A program made the position numbers and the translations under genes. Shown piece by piece: positions 44,735-56,460 of a stretch of DNA of 64,000 bases. Numbering within the stretch: position 1 is the stretch's first letter; each line of letters begins with the position of its first letter. The stretch is from the NCBI GenBank assembly GCA_940671915.1, contig CALNVZ010003426.1, positions 51,740,019 to 51,804,018 on the forward strand. Reading direction: 5' to 3'. The stretch is from Paracentrotus lividus. Lineage: Eukaryota; Echinodermata; Echinoidea; Camarodonta; Echinidae. The notes under the pieces are model-generated. The model was not told the DNA's origin and ran no database searches. It worked only from the letters and a program-made list of their open reading frames with translations.

Positions 44735-45910
44735 GCACTCACACACACACACACACACACACATGCACCCACTTACCTATACAAACCAAATGAAGCAAAA
44801 ATTGACTTGTTTCATTGAGTTGTGTTCCAAATTCAGTGAGATTACCCCCTTTGAAGGGGCCGCGGAGCCGGGGGGGGGGGGGGGGGCTTCAGTTCTCAGC
44901 ACACCTGTACAAAATTCCAAAAATGACCATGCATTTGTGATTTTTAGACTGTTCAGCCCCCCCCCACTTTCGGCTCAGCTCCTCTACTTTCAAAATTACT
45001 CTGCTGCCCCTGCTTTGTGCTTGCATAAAAAAGCCGTAAAAAAGAAAACTTGCCATTATCATACAATATAACCCACTCGTACTTGCCTAACAAGGCAGTA
45101 GGCCTACAAAAGAAAACATGCCATGGTCATACAGCATAACTCCATTGTGCTTGCCGAACAAGGCAGTACAAAAGAAAACGTGCCATGTTGATACAGTTAG
45201 ATAACCCTATTGAGCTTTCCTAACAAGGCATCATAAAATAAAACATGCCATTCTAATACAACGTGATAACTCTTTTGTGTTTGCCCAACAAAGCAGCACA
45301 AAAGAAAATATGCAATGCTGATACGAGATAACCCCATTGAGCTTGGCTTACAAAGCATCACAAAAGAAAACGTGCCATTCTGATACAACGAGATAACCCC
45401 TTTGTGCTTGCCTATCAAAGCAGCACAAAAGAAAGTATGCAATTCTGGGATGCACTCTCAAGAACGTTGGTAGATCCTCTCTCTATATAACACTCTTTAA
45501 ATTCGCCTGGGTTCACAACCAGTGAGATACCCCCTTCAGTTTATTCGCTAAAGAAATATACATAGAATTGAATTGATTTGAATTGAATTAAATTGAGCCA
45601 AAATGTGCACTCACACACACACGCATCCCCGCAGCTAGACCAACCATAATGAATCAAACAGAAAATTGTTTTGCTTCATTAACTTGGAGATATACCCCCT
45701 TTGTGCTTGCATAAAAAAGCAGTACAAAAGATAACATGCCATGATCATGCAGTATAACCCCTTTGTGCTTGCCTAACAAGGCAGCACAAAAGAAAGCGTG
45801 CCATGCTGATACAGTGAGATAACCCCTTTGATACAGTGAGAAAACCCCTTTGTGCTTGCCTAACAAAGCAGCATAAAAGAAAGTATTCCATAATCATAAG
45901 CACTGTTTAA
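44735..45910. repeat. Duplicated block with CA microsatellite and 60-66-bp minisatellite
   Basis: Two related blocks (about 44,735-45,540 and 45,605-46,000) each start with 'GTGCACTCACACACAC', pass 'GAGAT(T)ACCCCCTTTG' and then carry units of the form 'GTGCTTGCCTAACAA(A/G)GCAGCACAAAAGAAA' plus 'GTGCCATGCTGATACAGTGAGATAACCCC'. There are about seven units in the first block and three in the second. Frames of 70-129 codons across them are repeat artefacts. Confidence 0.8.
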
Positions 45911-46329
45911 AATGGATAGATTCTCTCTATATATAACACTTTGTAAATTTATTTCGTTTGCCTGGGTTTGCAATTCAGTGAGATACCCCCCCCCCCCCCT
46001 TTAGATAGGTGCTGTATATAAATTTGTATCGTAAATAATGAAATTAGTGATAATATTTATGACCAAGCCTGTATAATAATTTTTTATTACATATTTTTTT
46101 CATTATTTTTCTCACTGGTTCCACCAAAACAAAAGAAAAAAAGGTTTGAGCCTCTGTGATATTTGTAATATGTGCTTAATTATGAATATTATTCTATCCT
46201 TCCAATGTTCGAAGATATACATCTTCTTCTTCTTCCAGTTGAAGTGCTGCTTCAAAGATGCTGAAGATAAACGCACTGTATTTGTGTGTGTGAGTGGAGC
46301 ATTACTATTGCGCCTTCGTTGCAGGTGTG
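45911..46329. other. No gene seen
   Basis: AT-rich flank of the following LINE, with a C-run at 45,987-45,999. Confidence 0.4.
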
Positions 46330-47769
46330 TATATATACAAGTGAAAGTAAAAACAGTCATGCTGACATTACAGGGCCTGCATCCCACTCAAGTAGGCCCT
46401 GAAGGCATCAAGAGAGGGAGACTGAGCTGGGTCATGTGGGAGGTTGTTCCAGTCCTTGCAAGTTCTTGGGAAGAAGGAAACTTTATCAAATGCTTTGGCG
46501 AAGTCTAGGAGGATGCAGTCAATCTGCTCCTTGTCGTCGAGCCCTTTTGCAAGGTCATTGATGACAAGGATGAGTTGCGTATCGCAAGATCTTCGCTTCC
46601 TGAAGCCATGCTGTGAGTCTGAGAAGAGGCTATGGTTGATAAGGTGGTGTATGACAGCACAATGCACTATGTGTTCACACAGCTTCGATAGAATTGCTGT
46701 CAGCGAGATAGGCCTGTAGTTCCCTGGAGAAGACTTGCATCCTTTCTTATGTATAGGTACAACAAAGGCTTTCTTCCAGAAGGAGGGGAAGGATTCCTTG
46801 AGAAAGGGAGGCGTGGAAAAGTAGGCAAATAGGCTTGTTCCTGTAAGCTTTGACAGTCAAGTCCATAAATACCACGTCGTGATCACTGAGGCCTGGCATA
46901 GGCTCACACTGTCTAACTAGCGTTGGGCGGTTGGTGACGATGACGTCAAGAATGTTGTTACCTCTTGTAGGAAAGTTTACAAATTGTCCAAGTTCTACGT
47001 CTGCCAAAGTCTGTAGATGTGACTCACTCAAAGAGTGCCTGTACTGATGAGATGTGATCTCTTCTGTCTCCCAGTTGATGTCGGGCAAGTTCATATCTCC
47101 TCCAATCCACACTGCTGTGCCTGGGTTAGAAATACAAAGGTCTCTAATGAACTGGTTGATGCTGTCCATATGGTGTTGGTTTGTGTTTGGAGGGCGATAC
47201 ACAGCACCAAATATGACGCTGTTATTGTCTGTTCTATTCACAACTTTAGCAGCAACTACTTCAGCTTCACTAATGATCTCTACATGTTGACTGTCAAGGC
47301 TCGTTGAGACTCCAAGCAATACTCCACCTTACCCACCATTCCGGTCTTTCCTATACACATTGTAGCCTGGTGGAAAGACTTCTCTTGCATTGATGCTTGG
47401 TTTGAGCCATGTTTCAGAGCCCATAATGACATCCAGCTTGACTGCATCTAGAAGGCACCAGAATTCTTCTCTCTTAGAAACTATGCTCTGGAAATTAATA
47501 GTCAAGGTTTTAAATGTCAATTTACCTTGAGAAACAGTTCCTAGTCGGGGACGAGGCAGTCTGTGGTGGTCTAGGAGAAGCAGAACTAAAGCTCGATGTT
47601 TAGTTGCTGTTATCAAGTGTTGAGCTGGATATGTTACTGGCATTGTCACTTCCGGATGATCCCGACAGTATTAGCATGCAATCCAGATGAGCACTTGGGC
47701 ATTCCCGAGTTGCAGCATTCCCAAGGGGCATCACATCCTCCAAGAATATCCAAAAAGGTACTGTCGATG

Positions 47770-47880
47770 TTAACACTATCAGCGCGGAACCAAGTATCAC
47801 ACGATTCACACAATATGCTAGCTTTAGCTCCTCTATACGATGTGCATGCCTTGTGACATTCACCACATGGAAACTTTGGT
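47770..47880 (-). pseudogene. PHD-type zinc finger of the LINE
   Basis: 'FPCGECHKACTSYRGAKASI' followed by 'LCESCDTWFRADS' gives the C-x2-C...C-x2-C pairs of a PHD finger; the usual 'WFH' reads 'WFR', which loses the histidine ligand. Such fingers occur at the N terminus of CR1/L2-type LINE proteins and probably act in nucleic-acid or chromatin contact. The frame shifts on both sides. Confidence 0.7.
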
Positions 47881-48496
47881 TGTCTGGGTCTAGGGTAAAC
47901 CGACCAGCCCCCGTCGCGAAGCGACGGGAACTGACGAGCCAGTAAACATATTTGGTGAAGGTTTGAAAATATCTATACATCTATTTATCTATACAACCAC
48001 AAATTTCGTGGTCAGAAATACCTTATTTGAATTCATACTCACATTGAATCAAATCATTTAAGTTTTTCCTCGAATTAGTGACATCTGCGAATGTTTCACA
48101 TGAAGTAATCAACTAATAATGAAGAAAAATACAGGAAAATTGAGTCCATCCACATATATTTCTCTGTGCGTGTGCCGTCTTCGCCACAGAGTTAAATACG
48201 TCTTCGCACAGTAAAATGATGTCATAGAAAATGGCAGCGATGGCACCAACACTATGAGAAGAGACAAGGCCAACGAAAAATTCATTTTGGTAAGTCAAAA
48301 AGCTCTTATATAATTCAATTTTTCAACGGCCGTATCTTGAAATATCATACGTGCCGTTGAAGTACATTTTAACATTAGATTCATCATATTAAGCAGTATA
48401 ATCACCTGATCGCTCATCATCGCTGAAAGTTTCGCTGTAAATGGGGGTGGTGGATGTACAGCCCCATCGCCTTCGGCAACGGGGCTGTGTATAGTT

Positions 48497-48523
48497 AGGT
48501 CTAGGGTTGCTTTCCACATCGCC
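48497..48523 (-). other. 2A-like translational recoding motif, inactive form
   Basis: The minus-strand frame beginning with the ATG at 48,589 reads a Met/Leu/Ala-rich segment and then C-G-D-V-E-S-N-P-R-P. The 2A consensus is D-V/I-E-x-N-P-G-P, where the ribosome skips the Gly-Pro bond. Here Gly is replaced by Arg (AGA; GGA would be the one-transition ancestor). 2A peptides with this exact context (hydrophobic leader, then GDVE) are known at the N terminus of sea-urchin LINEs and NLR proteins. With NPRP, skipping is not expected. Confidence 0.75.
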
Positions 48524-48699
48524 ACACAGCAGTGCTAATAAAAACATCAGCATCAATACCAACATGGTTGCGGTTAGGTTATTATCCATGGTGAAAATTT
48601 CCTTTCCAGTGGCAGTTGCACAAAAATGAAGTCTATTTAAGTCATGCATGGAATTCATGATGTACAGCTACAATCACACTCTATAATAAGGTGTGTCTA

Positions 48700-49766
48700 T
48701 ATAAACATGTAAACTTAATATCCATATTGACTAATCATACTTGCATAATTGGAGTTACATGTGTGCATGTACATGAGCTATGTGCATGTACAATGTACAT
48801 GAACAAGAACCAACTTGGATGTCTATAGGTGGGGCACATGGAGTAGAATCTGTCCAGAAAGCCAAAAACAGGTGCAGGTCAGGACAACAAAATGCAGCCA
48901 ATAACTATCCAATTTCATCCCCAAAATATGCTCACAGGTGGATGGAGGATGTAGCATCAAAGATTCATGCAATAAACCCAGAATTATCAGCCTAAACTGT
49001 AAAAACAAGACCAAAATCTTGCAGCACAAAACAAAGACATGTGCATTGCTCCACACACACACACACATGACGAACGCAGTCCGTTTGAGAACAGTATACC
49101 CCCTTCTTGCAACTCTATTAGTTCTCTTTTCCAAGTATGACCAGGGACGTGAGAGGAGACCCTGGGGTGACAAACACCTCAATCAGATATCTATCTAAAA
49201 AACATCTGTTCCTTGACCTCGGTCCAAACAGTGGTCACCCAAGGTCACAGCTGGGGCCAACATTGTTTACATTAAACGATCAAGATGTCTGTATCGATAC
49301 ATTTTTATTAGTTTTTTATTCTTGTACTTTCCTTATTCCGAGGTCGATTTTCTTCGTTTGAAATGGAAAACGAATTAACATTTGATTTCTAAATATAATA
49401 TGCCTGTGAAAACTTGAAATATATCAAATACAATCATTTTATTTTGAAGGGCCTACTCATAGGCAGAGCTACTATTACGTAACATCCCAGCTGTGTTTAT
49501 CTTTTACCCCTGGCTCAACGCTCAAGCTGGCCTGTGGAGTTGCAAAGTTTGATAACAGGGATTATCTGGCCATGCAGGGCCGATAGTGCTTGGAAATAGT
49601 TTCAAACGAGGATTTTTTATAAGGGGGTCCGACACCTGAGCTCAGCTCTTGAACTGGGGTAGGCTTGCAAACGAGGGATTGACGTAATGCTATAAACAGT
49701 TGTATTTTCTATAAAGGTTTGACAATTTTTTTTTTTTTGCTTCATCACATTCATATATCATTACAG
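48700..49766. other. No gene seen; CA microsatellite
   Basis: Non-coding sequence with a short CA run at 49,054-49,067. Frames of 65-119 codons carry no recognisable domain. Confidence 0.4.
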
Positions 49767-49889
49767 AAAGATGTGCATAGCTTAAACGACGCCTATCGAC
49801 CTGCTAAAGATGATGATGATGTGATGGATATCAAATACGAAAACTTGAATGTCAAATGCACACTAAGAGGCAGTCCTCCCTCTGAACAG
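49767..49889 (+). CDS. Isolated 41-codon exon, phase 0-0, possibly of the ZU5 gene
   Basis: A pyrimidine-rich acceptor (TTTTTTTTTTGCTTCATCAC...ATTACAG) ends at 49,766 and a GTGAGC donor begins at 49,890. Between them 123 bases encode 41 residues without a stop, beginning 'KDVHSLNDAYRPAKDD' and ending 'LNVKCTLRGSPPSEQ'. Splice sites, codon use and charge pattern are those of a real host exon. Exon b of the ZU5 gene ends in phase 0 on the same strand 20.4 kb upstream, so this exon could follow it directly. Echinoderm ZU5 proteins often have a region of this type after the domain, but the residues themselves match no motif I know. It could equally belong to a separate gene. Confidence 0.6.
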
Positions 49890-50171
49890 GTGAGCGCAGG
49901 ATGTAACATTTTTTAATTACAATAAAACAGTTTGATCTTTGAAAATTACAATTCTTTTTCATCTTATTCGAGAAATGAAAATTAACAAGCACCGGTATTC
50001 ATTTAAGATTTTAATATATGAATGTATTTTGCAAAATAATGCAAAAAATAGCTCCTCAAAATACACCACATTTGTGTAACAGATACTTCAATGCATCACT
50101 CCGTATTACTCAACTTTGCACATGAAATTATTCAAAACATGTAAGTGAAAACTATCTTGAGAGAGCCTACA
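49890..50171. other. Intron or intergenic sequence
   Basis: Non-coding AT-rich sequence between the exon donor and the Tc1-like element. Confidence 0.4.
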
Positions 50172-51745
50172 TACAGTTGTCCGCAAAATTGTTCATACCC
50201 CTGACATTTTTGAAGTTTTTTGAATTTTGCTTTTAAATAAATGAGTTTCGTCAAACTTTTTGGTGATTAGTATTGTTACCCTAGGAGCCAAGGGCCTTTA
50301 ATCAGAATTTTTGCTGGGAAAGGTTTGAAGGTCCTATCTAGGGTAAAATTTGGCGCTGATTCCAAAATGTGAGTCTTACTGTGCGTATCCATGACACTTT
50401 GGCCATTTCGGCCAATTTTTGTCCAAAAATGACCATTTTGGTCATTTGTGGTCAAGGGTTTTTATTTCTATAATTTTTGCCGATAAATGGGATTTTAAAA
50501 ACCTATCTGATGTAAAATTGTGCGCTGATTCTAGAAAAAGTAGTTTTATTGACTCTATGGGTCATTAAAGGGGTCATTTGGTCAATTTTGGCCAAAAAAT
50601 GAAATTTTTATCGTTTTGGGGGCCAAAATAAGACCAAAATGACCATCAGAGTCATCCAGTGATGGTTTTCCCACCTCAAAACCACTTTAAAAAACTTCCT
50701 TGGGTCTTAAACAATATTCCATACCATTTTCCTTAAACATTTGGACAGCCCTGGTCATACAGGCCAGTTTGACCGAAAGTGACCATTTTGCAGTTTTGCA
50801 GGATTTTCATACATGTATGTATTAGTGTATACAATGTGTATATACATTTACATGTATCATGTGTATTATCCTTTCGTTCAAACTCATTTCATTAAGGAGT
50901 TGACTTGTGTTGGAAAAGTCGGAATGATTTATCCCCTGTAAAACTTGATGCAGATTTCAAAAATAGAGGTCTTATTCAACATACCCATATTAAAGGTACT
51001 GGTCACTTATTGGTCATTTATTGGCCGAAGGTTGACCATTAGCCCAAATAAAAATAAAATACTATTTACAATTAAACAGCGCCCAAGACATAGTTATACT
51101 GCGTCTCTAAGCGCTTTGCAGACATTGTTATTATCCTGGTCATCAGAATCCGATATACCCGCACACAATTTGTGCACATTCTCCACTCCCTACTTAGCAT
51201 TCCTGTCATGCACTATTAAAAAAAAAGTGTGTGATATATATTTTTCTTAAGCAAAAGGCATGCACAAATATGATAAGTCTGACAATCTGTCTATCTATTC
51301 AATGTGATTTAATCATAGTAATGTCCACTTTGGCGGTCCTTACCATTTTGACCCGCACTGACCTTTCCAATATCCGAATCATGTGGTCAATATTAATGTG
51401 GGTCAATGGTAACAACGGCCAAAGTGAATAAAAGTAATATACCATTTAGTCTATAACGCAATGCTTGTATCGAGTTTAATGTTTGTAAATGCTCATCCGC
51501 GTTAAAACTGATTAATTTCCCCAATCATTAAGTTCTGGTCATTTTGGCCGCTTTTTGGTCAAAAGAACATACGTAAGCACTAAGTTTAGGCCATTTTTAT
51601 TCTAAAAAGAATAAGATTTCAATCACTAAGCGTATGTTGTATAATTGTATGCAAAGAATAACAATTGTATAATCGTCATGATGGTGTAAGCAAAACAAAG
51701 TAAGAGTAAATTCCAAGCTGACCAAATAAAATTTTTTATGATTTC

Positions 51746-53774
51746 CATAGCAACATGAGTTGCTATGGAAGTTTAATATACTAAATAACTATATAATTGT
51801 ATAACTGCATGATCTGCTGACCATTTGGAATATCACCAAGGAATACAATAATTACAGAAGAATGTCATGAAAAATGTAATCTATGACTTGACTGTTATAG
51901 CAAATGCGGTTTTCATGTTGCTAGATAATTATGTGTCCTGAGCCATGCAGTCCAGTATCCTTAACCAAGGTCCTCAATGCCTTCCTCTCGGGAAAGCATT
52001 TCAACTAGGCAGAGAGAAGTCATGACCTCCTGGCAACTTATCGTTCATTATAAACATAATATTGAACTCTTCTTGTAACGTGAAGAGGCAAATGAAAGCT
52101 ACAGTCATTTGGTCAAGATATTGATGGATGTCCAGTCATCATCTCCTGAAAGGATGGAAGACAGTGTCTATAACTCCTCCGTGGTTGTCTTCGATCGTTT
52201 CTGCAAAGACACCATGGTAACAAACGTGGTGTAAATCTTGGTTGGGATGAAATTAGTGGACATAGTTTACTCTGTGTTTACTGTTCATTAGAGCTATGAG
52301 AACCATGTTGATCTGTTCACATTCATGATAGGAGAAACAATGAATGTCTTCTTTAAAGCGAGCTGCCACAATTAAGCAAGCCATGCCATTATGTGCTTGT
52401 AGGGCCTATACACTATCTTTGTGTCCTGTACAGGAATACCACTCACCCTGGAATAATACATGGGTTGTATCGTCGGCCTTATGCCAAAAGGTCCTTAGCA
52501 TTTTAAAGACGTGCACATTATGAATGGCCTTTAAAAATGCTAAGGCCCTTCTGGCATAAGGCCGACGGTATGTTAGTGAGGTTAATTGTCATCAATTCAT
52601 CTGGATACAACAATTAGTGCTGATGCAACATCTCAACGAACAAACATTGCATCCTTCAACCAAAATCAGGAAGCACTTGATCAAAGCCATGAACTTAGTA
52701 GGTCCAAGGACAATAAGTTCCATGGAGACTTGAACGAGTGCAAGATATGACACCAGAATGATTCCCTTTGCCGAGTCTTTGACCAATAATACTGATCTAG
52801 TGTGCTTTCTAGCAGGAGATAAAAAGATGCCTTGTGATGTGAATAATGACATGCTAAACCTCTTCCTCTTGAACAATGGTACAAACTCATTCCTTCAGGT
52901 ATCAATGACCCTTCAAGGTTAGAAAGACCCTTGCTAAAAATTAAGTGAAGGATTTCGCCAGTTCAGAGAGCTGACTGACTAATAATGCTTCTAGCCTGCT
53001 CCCTGATTTTAGCGGATATATTCCCTGCTTGGTCATGAGATGCTGTAACAGCAATGATGGTTATCCACAGATTGGTCAACTAGCTGTCATGCAAACAAAT
53101 CGATGACAACTTCTGAGACACAGATAAGCAATCTCTTATAAGTTGTTCCCTTATTCCAGGAAGAGTGGTATCCTTGAACAGGACCCAAGATAGTATATAC
53201 CTGTCAGGCACATGATGGCGCTCATAATTGTTGAAGTTCTCGGAGACGTTCATTGTTTCATCTATCAAAAATGTGAAAAGATCAACATATGAATTTCAAG
53301 GCTCTAATGAACAGAAAATAATGTCAACCACGTCAGTGCAATTCATCTTACAATAATATTGACACCTTGTTTGTCTTGGCAGAAATGATCAAAGACAACC
53401 ATGAAGAAGTTGTAGACACTTTCTTCTATCATTTCAAGAGATGGAGATGACTCACTGGACATCCTTCAAGATCTTGACCAAATAAATGTAGCTCTCATTT
53501 ACTTGATGCGCGTATTAGTTGCTAGGATATTCTCCCCGCCTTTCCTGAGAAGAAGGCATTGCTGGAGCCTTGGTTAATGACGCCGGACTCGCTCTTGACA
53601 CATGTCTAGCAACATGAAAACCGGCATTGCTATGATGGTCAAGTCATTGAAAGTTGTTGAAATACATATTTCATGACATTCTTCATCAATTGCGATATTC
53701 CAAATCGTCATCAGATCATGGACATGTATATAATAGTCATATGAAACATAATTCAAGTCAATATACGGTAGGTC
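51746..53774 (-). other. Centre of the long-arm element; degenerate, possibly coding
   Basis: Minus-strand frames of 60-94 codons (for example 52,592-52,876, 52,681-52,905 and 53,080-53,268) have better codon-like composition than the AT-rich surroundings and could be remains of a transposase or captured gene. I recognise no family. A 97-bp hairpin MITE interrupts the stretch at 52,471. Confidence 0.35.
52471..52567. mobile_element. 97-bp hairpin MITE
   Basis: CGTCGGCCTTATGCCA followed by 'AAGGTCCTTAGCATTTT' is mirrored by its complement at the right end, leaving a loop of about 25 bases. GTAT lies on both sides (52,467-52,470 and 52,568-52,571). It is nested in the long-arm element, which is nested in the Tc1-like element, giving three layers. 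Confidence 0.75.
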
Positions 53775-55699
53775 GCTAAGGAAATCATTATTATTGGTCA
53801 GCTTGAGTTATAGCATGATCAGCTTGGAATTTACTCTTACTTTGTTTCGCTTACGCCGTCATGACGATTATACAATATACGCTTAGTGATTGAAATCTTA
53901 TTATTTTTAGAATAAAAATGGCATAAAATTAGTGCTTACGTACATGTTCCTTTAAACCAAAAAGCGGCCAAAATGACCAGAACTTAATGATTTGGGGAAA
54001 TTAACAAGTTTTAATGCGGATGAGCATTTACAAACATTAAACTCGATACAAGCATTGCGTTATAGACTTAATGGTATATTACTTTTATTCACTTTGGCGG
54101 TTGATATCATTGACCCACATTAATATTGACCATTCGCATATGGGAAAGGTCAGTGCGGGTCAAAAAGATAAGAACCGCCAAAGTGGACATTAGTATGATT
54201 AAATCACATTGAATAGATAGACAGATTGTCAGACTTATCATATTTGTACATGCCTTTTGCTTAAAAAAAATATATATCACAAACTTTTTGTTTTAATAGT
54301 GCATAACAGGAATGCTAAGTAGGGAGTGGAGAATGTGCACAAATTGTGTGCGGGTATATCGGATTCTGATGACCAGGATAATAACAATGTCTGCAAAGCG
54401 CTTAGAGACGCAGTATAACTATGTCTTGGGCGCTGTTTAGATTGTAAATAGTATTTTATTCTTATTTGGGCTAATGGTCAACCTTCGGCCAATAAGTGAC
54501 CAATAAGTGACCAGTACCTTATGGGTATGTTGAATAAGACCTCTATTTTTGAAATCTGCATCAAGTTTTACAGGGGATAAATCGTTCCCACTTTTCCACC
54601 ACAAGTCAACTCCTTAATGAAATGAGTTTGAACGAACACATGATACATGTAAATGTATATACACATTGTGTATACACTAATACATACATGTATAGCAAAA
54701 TCCTGCAAAACTGCAAAATGGTCACTTTCGGTCAAACTGGCCTGTATGACCAGGGCTGTCCAAATGTTTAAGGAAAATAGTATAGAATTATTGTTTAAGA
54801 CCCAAGGAAGTTTTTTAAAGTGGTTTTGAGGTGGGAAAACCATCACTTGGATGACTCTGATGGTCATTTTGGTCTTATTTTGGCCCCCAAAACGATAAAA
54901 ATTTCATTTTTGGCCAAAATTGACCAAAATGACCCCTTTAATGACCCATAGAGTCAATAAAACTACTTTTTCTAGAATCAGCGCACAATTTTACATCAGA
55001 TAGGTTTTTAAAATCCCATTTATCGGCAAAAATTATAGAAATAAAATACCCTTGACCACAAGTGACCAAAATGGTCATTTTTGGACAAAAATTGGCCGAA
55101 ATGGCCAAAGTGTCATGGATACGCACAGTAAGACTCACATTTTTTTAATCAGCGCCAAATTTTACCCTAGATAGGACCTTCAAACCTTCCCCAGCAAAAA
55201 TTCTGATTAAAGGCCCTTGGCTCCTAGGGTATGTTACCAACATCTGGACTATTAGGAAAATTTGGTATTTTGAGCAATTTGGTATTCCAGGGGTATTTTA
55301 TTGACAGATTTACGAAAAACACCATGTTCATAATTATTCATACCCTAGGGGTACCCAGTCAAATTTCCTATCAAATAACCATCTGAAATATTTTTTTTTG
55401 CAAAAGTCTATAGTCTTTCTTCATGGCTTCTGTGGCGTCTGGCCCATGTGTCCTCTGGAAAACCTCCAGGTTGAGTCAGGTTGCATGGTCTTTGAGCCAT
55501 CCTGCAAGTCTTCAGCTTTTCAACCCCTTTATAATTGGTTTCTTGCCAGGACTTTGAATTTTTCACTTAGGAACATTCATATGACTGTTATTGAAATAGA
55601 ATAACCGCTCTACCCACACTTTTAGTCCCTGATTTAAAAAGTGCTTCTTTCATGAGCACCAGATATAAGACACTTGGGGAAAAGTTTCCATGAGCATGA

Positions 55700-56460
55700 C
55701 TAAAGGTGCAAGATGTTTCCTTGAATTGCCAAATAAGTATATTGACAGGCCTACAATAACGCACAGATCGCAACCAAAGTCGGAATGGATACCACTGACC
55801 AGCCAGAGACGAAGGTGCCAATGAGCAAATACTGCATAGAGGATATCTATACAGACATTTCCTAATACAGACTCCAGTTTTGCAGTCAGACCCACCGGGG
55901 GGCCTCTGGACAGTTCCTGAGCTCATTTAAACCAGAACTTTAACTTATGGACCATAATTATATAAGTTGATGAGAGAAAATTAAAATTTACGAGTGATAT
56001 GGACTTTCTTCAATTTGGCAAAAAAAGATGAATCCTTCAATCTAAAGAACAGTGTCCTGATTTTAGCACATGGCATTCACATAGAACTGCTATTGGGGAT
56101 TATCAGTGCGTGTAGCACTGGGAATCTGTTCAGAATAGAAGGCATCCCGGCAAGGACATTTTTATTAAGATCCTGGATGAAAACTTGCAGAAGTATGTGT
56201 GTTAATGTTCCCTGGGACAGCATTGGACATATGAACAGGACGAAGTTCAGAGGCATATGGCCAAATTAGTCAAGAAGTAGTTCAAGCACAATCATAATGA
56301 ATGATCTGGAGAGGAAAATTCGACGACCTGACAAGAAACCCTTGAGAATTATGTCTGGGAAGTTGAAGACTCACAAAATGGCCCAAAGACCAGAGGACGC
56401 ATTGGTCAAAACCCACGGAAGACATGAATGATGGTTCTGGACATTCATAAGAACTATTTT
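55700..56460 (+). pseudogene. Decayed Tc1-type transposase
   Basis: Only the central and C-terminal parts can be read. 'ILHRGYLYRHFLIQTPVL' (near 55,830) resembles the 'L..RG...R...KP.L' segment, 'KDESFNLK' (near 56,029) the second part of 'FSDESKF', and 'ILDENLQKYV' (near 56,170) with 'LGQHWTYEQDEVQRHMAKLV' (near 56,210) the 'LG.RW.FQQDNDPKH.AK' block, in which the catalytic D-N-D region is changed. Several stops and frame changes; no functional product. The orientation and position agree with the surrounding Tc1-like TIRs. Confidence 0.75.

Larger units (their letters stand above)
46330..48660 (-). mobile_element. CR1/L2-like LINE with 2A-like motif, PHD finger and endonuclease; internally deleted
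   Basis: Read on the minus strand the order is: an N-terminal piece with a hydrophobic stretch and a 2A-like CGDVESNPRP (48,497-48,523); a PHD-type zinc finger (47,770-47,880; 'CGECHKAC', 'ILCESCDTWFRADSVNI'); the apurinic-type endonuclease (46,850-47,520; 'GSETWL', 'YRPPNTN', 'WIGGDMNLPDINW', 'LSDHDVV'); early RT ('SDSQHGFRKRRSCDTQL', 'CILLDFAKAFDKV' near 46,500); and then directly the C-terminal 'WNNLPHDPAQSPSLDAF' near 46,430. The linker between endonuclease and RT and the RT palm with FADD are both missing, so the copy has two internal deletions besides several frameshifts. It would not be autonomous. PHD fingers in CR1-type elements and 2A motifs in sea-urchin LINEs are known. Confidence 0.85.
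50280..55229. mobile_element. 4.95-kb element with 1.45-kb inverted arms, 8-9-bp target duplication
   Basis: The termini are CCTAGGAGCCAAGGGCC and its inverse. Arms run 50,280-51,745 and 53,775-55,229 and are closely similar throughout. The flanks TATTGTTAC (50,271-50,279) and TATGTTAC (55,230-55,237) are a target duplication of 8 or 9 bp, and removing the element restores the Tc1 TIR. The arms are rich in GACCATTTTGGTCA-like words. Long arms and this duplication size fit Mutator-like elements, but hAT and P elements also make 8-bp duplications. The 2-kb centre has only short broken frames without a DDE signature that I can recognise. Confidence 0.8.

Noticed and set aside
44682-45866. Frames of 70-129 codons with repeated 'FFCAALLGKHKGV' words
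   Set aside because: The words follow the 60-66-bp minisatellite unit.
48497-48523. Working 2A ribosome-skipping site
   Set aside because: The essential NPGP reads NPRP, so skipping is not expected in this copy.
50280-55229. Polinton-like element because of long inverted arms
   Set aside because: Only 4.95 kb with an 8-9-bp rather than 6-bp duplication, and no viral-type genes are seen.
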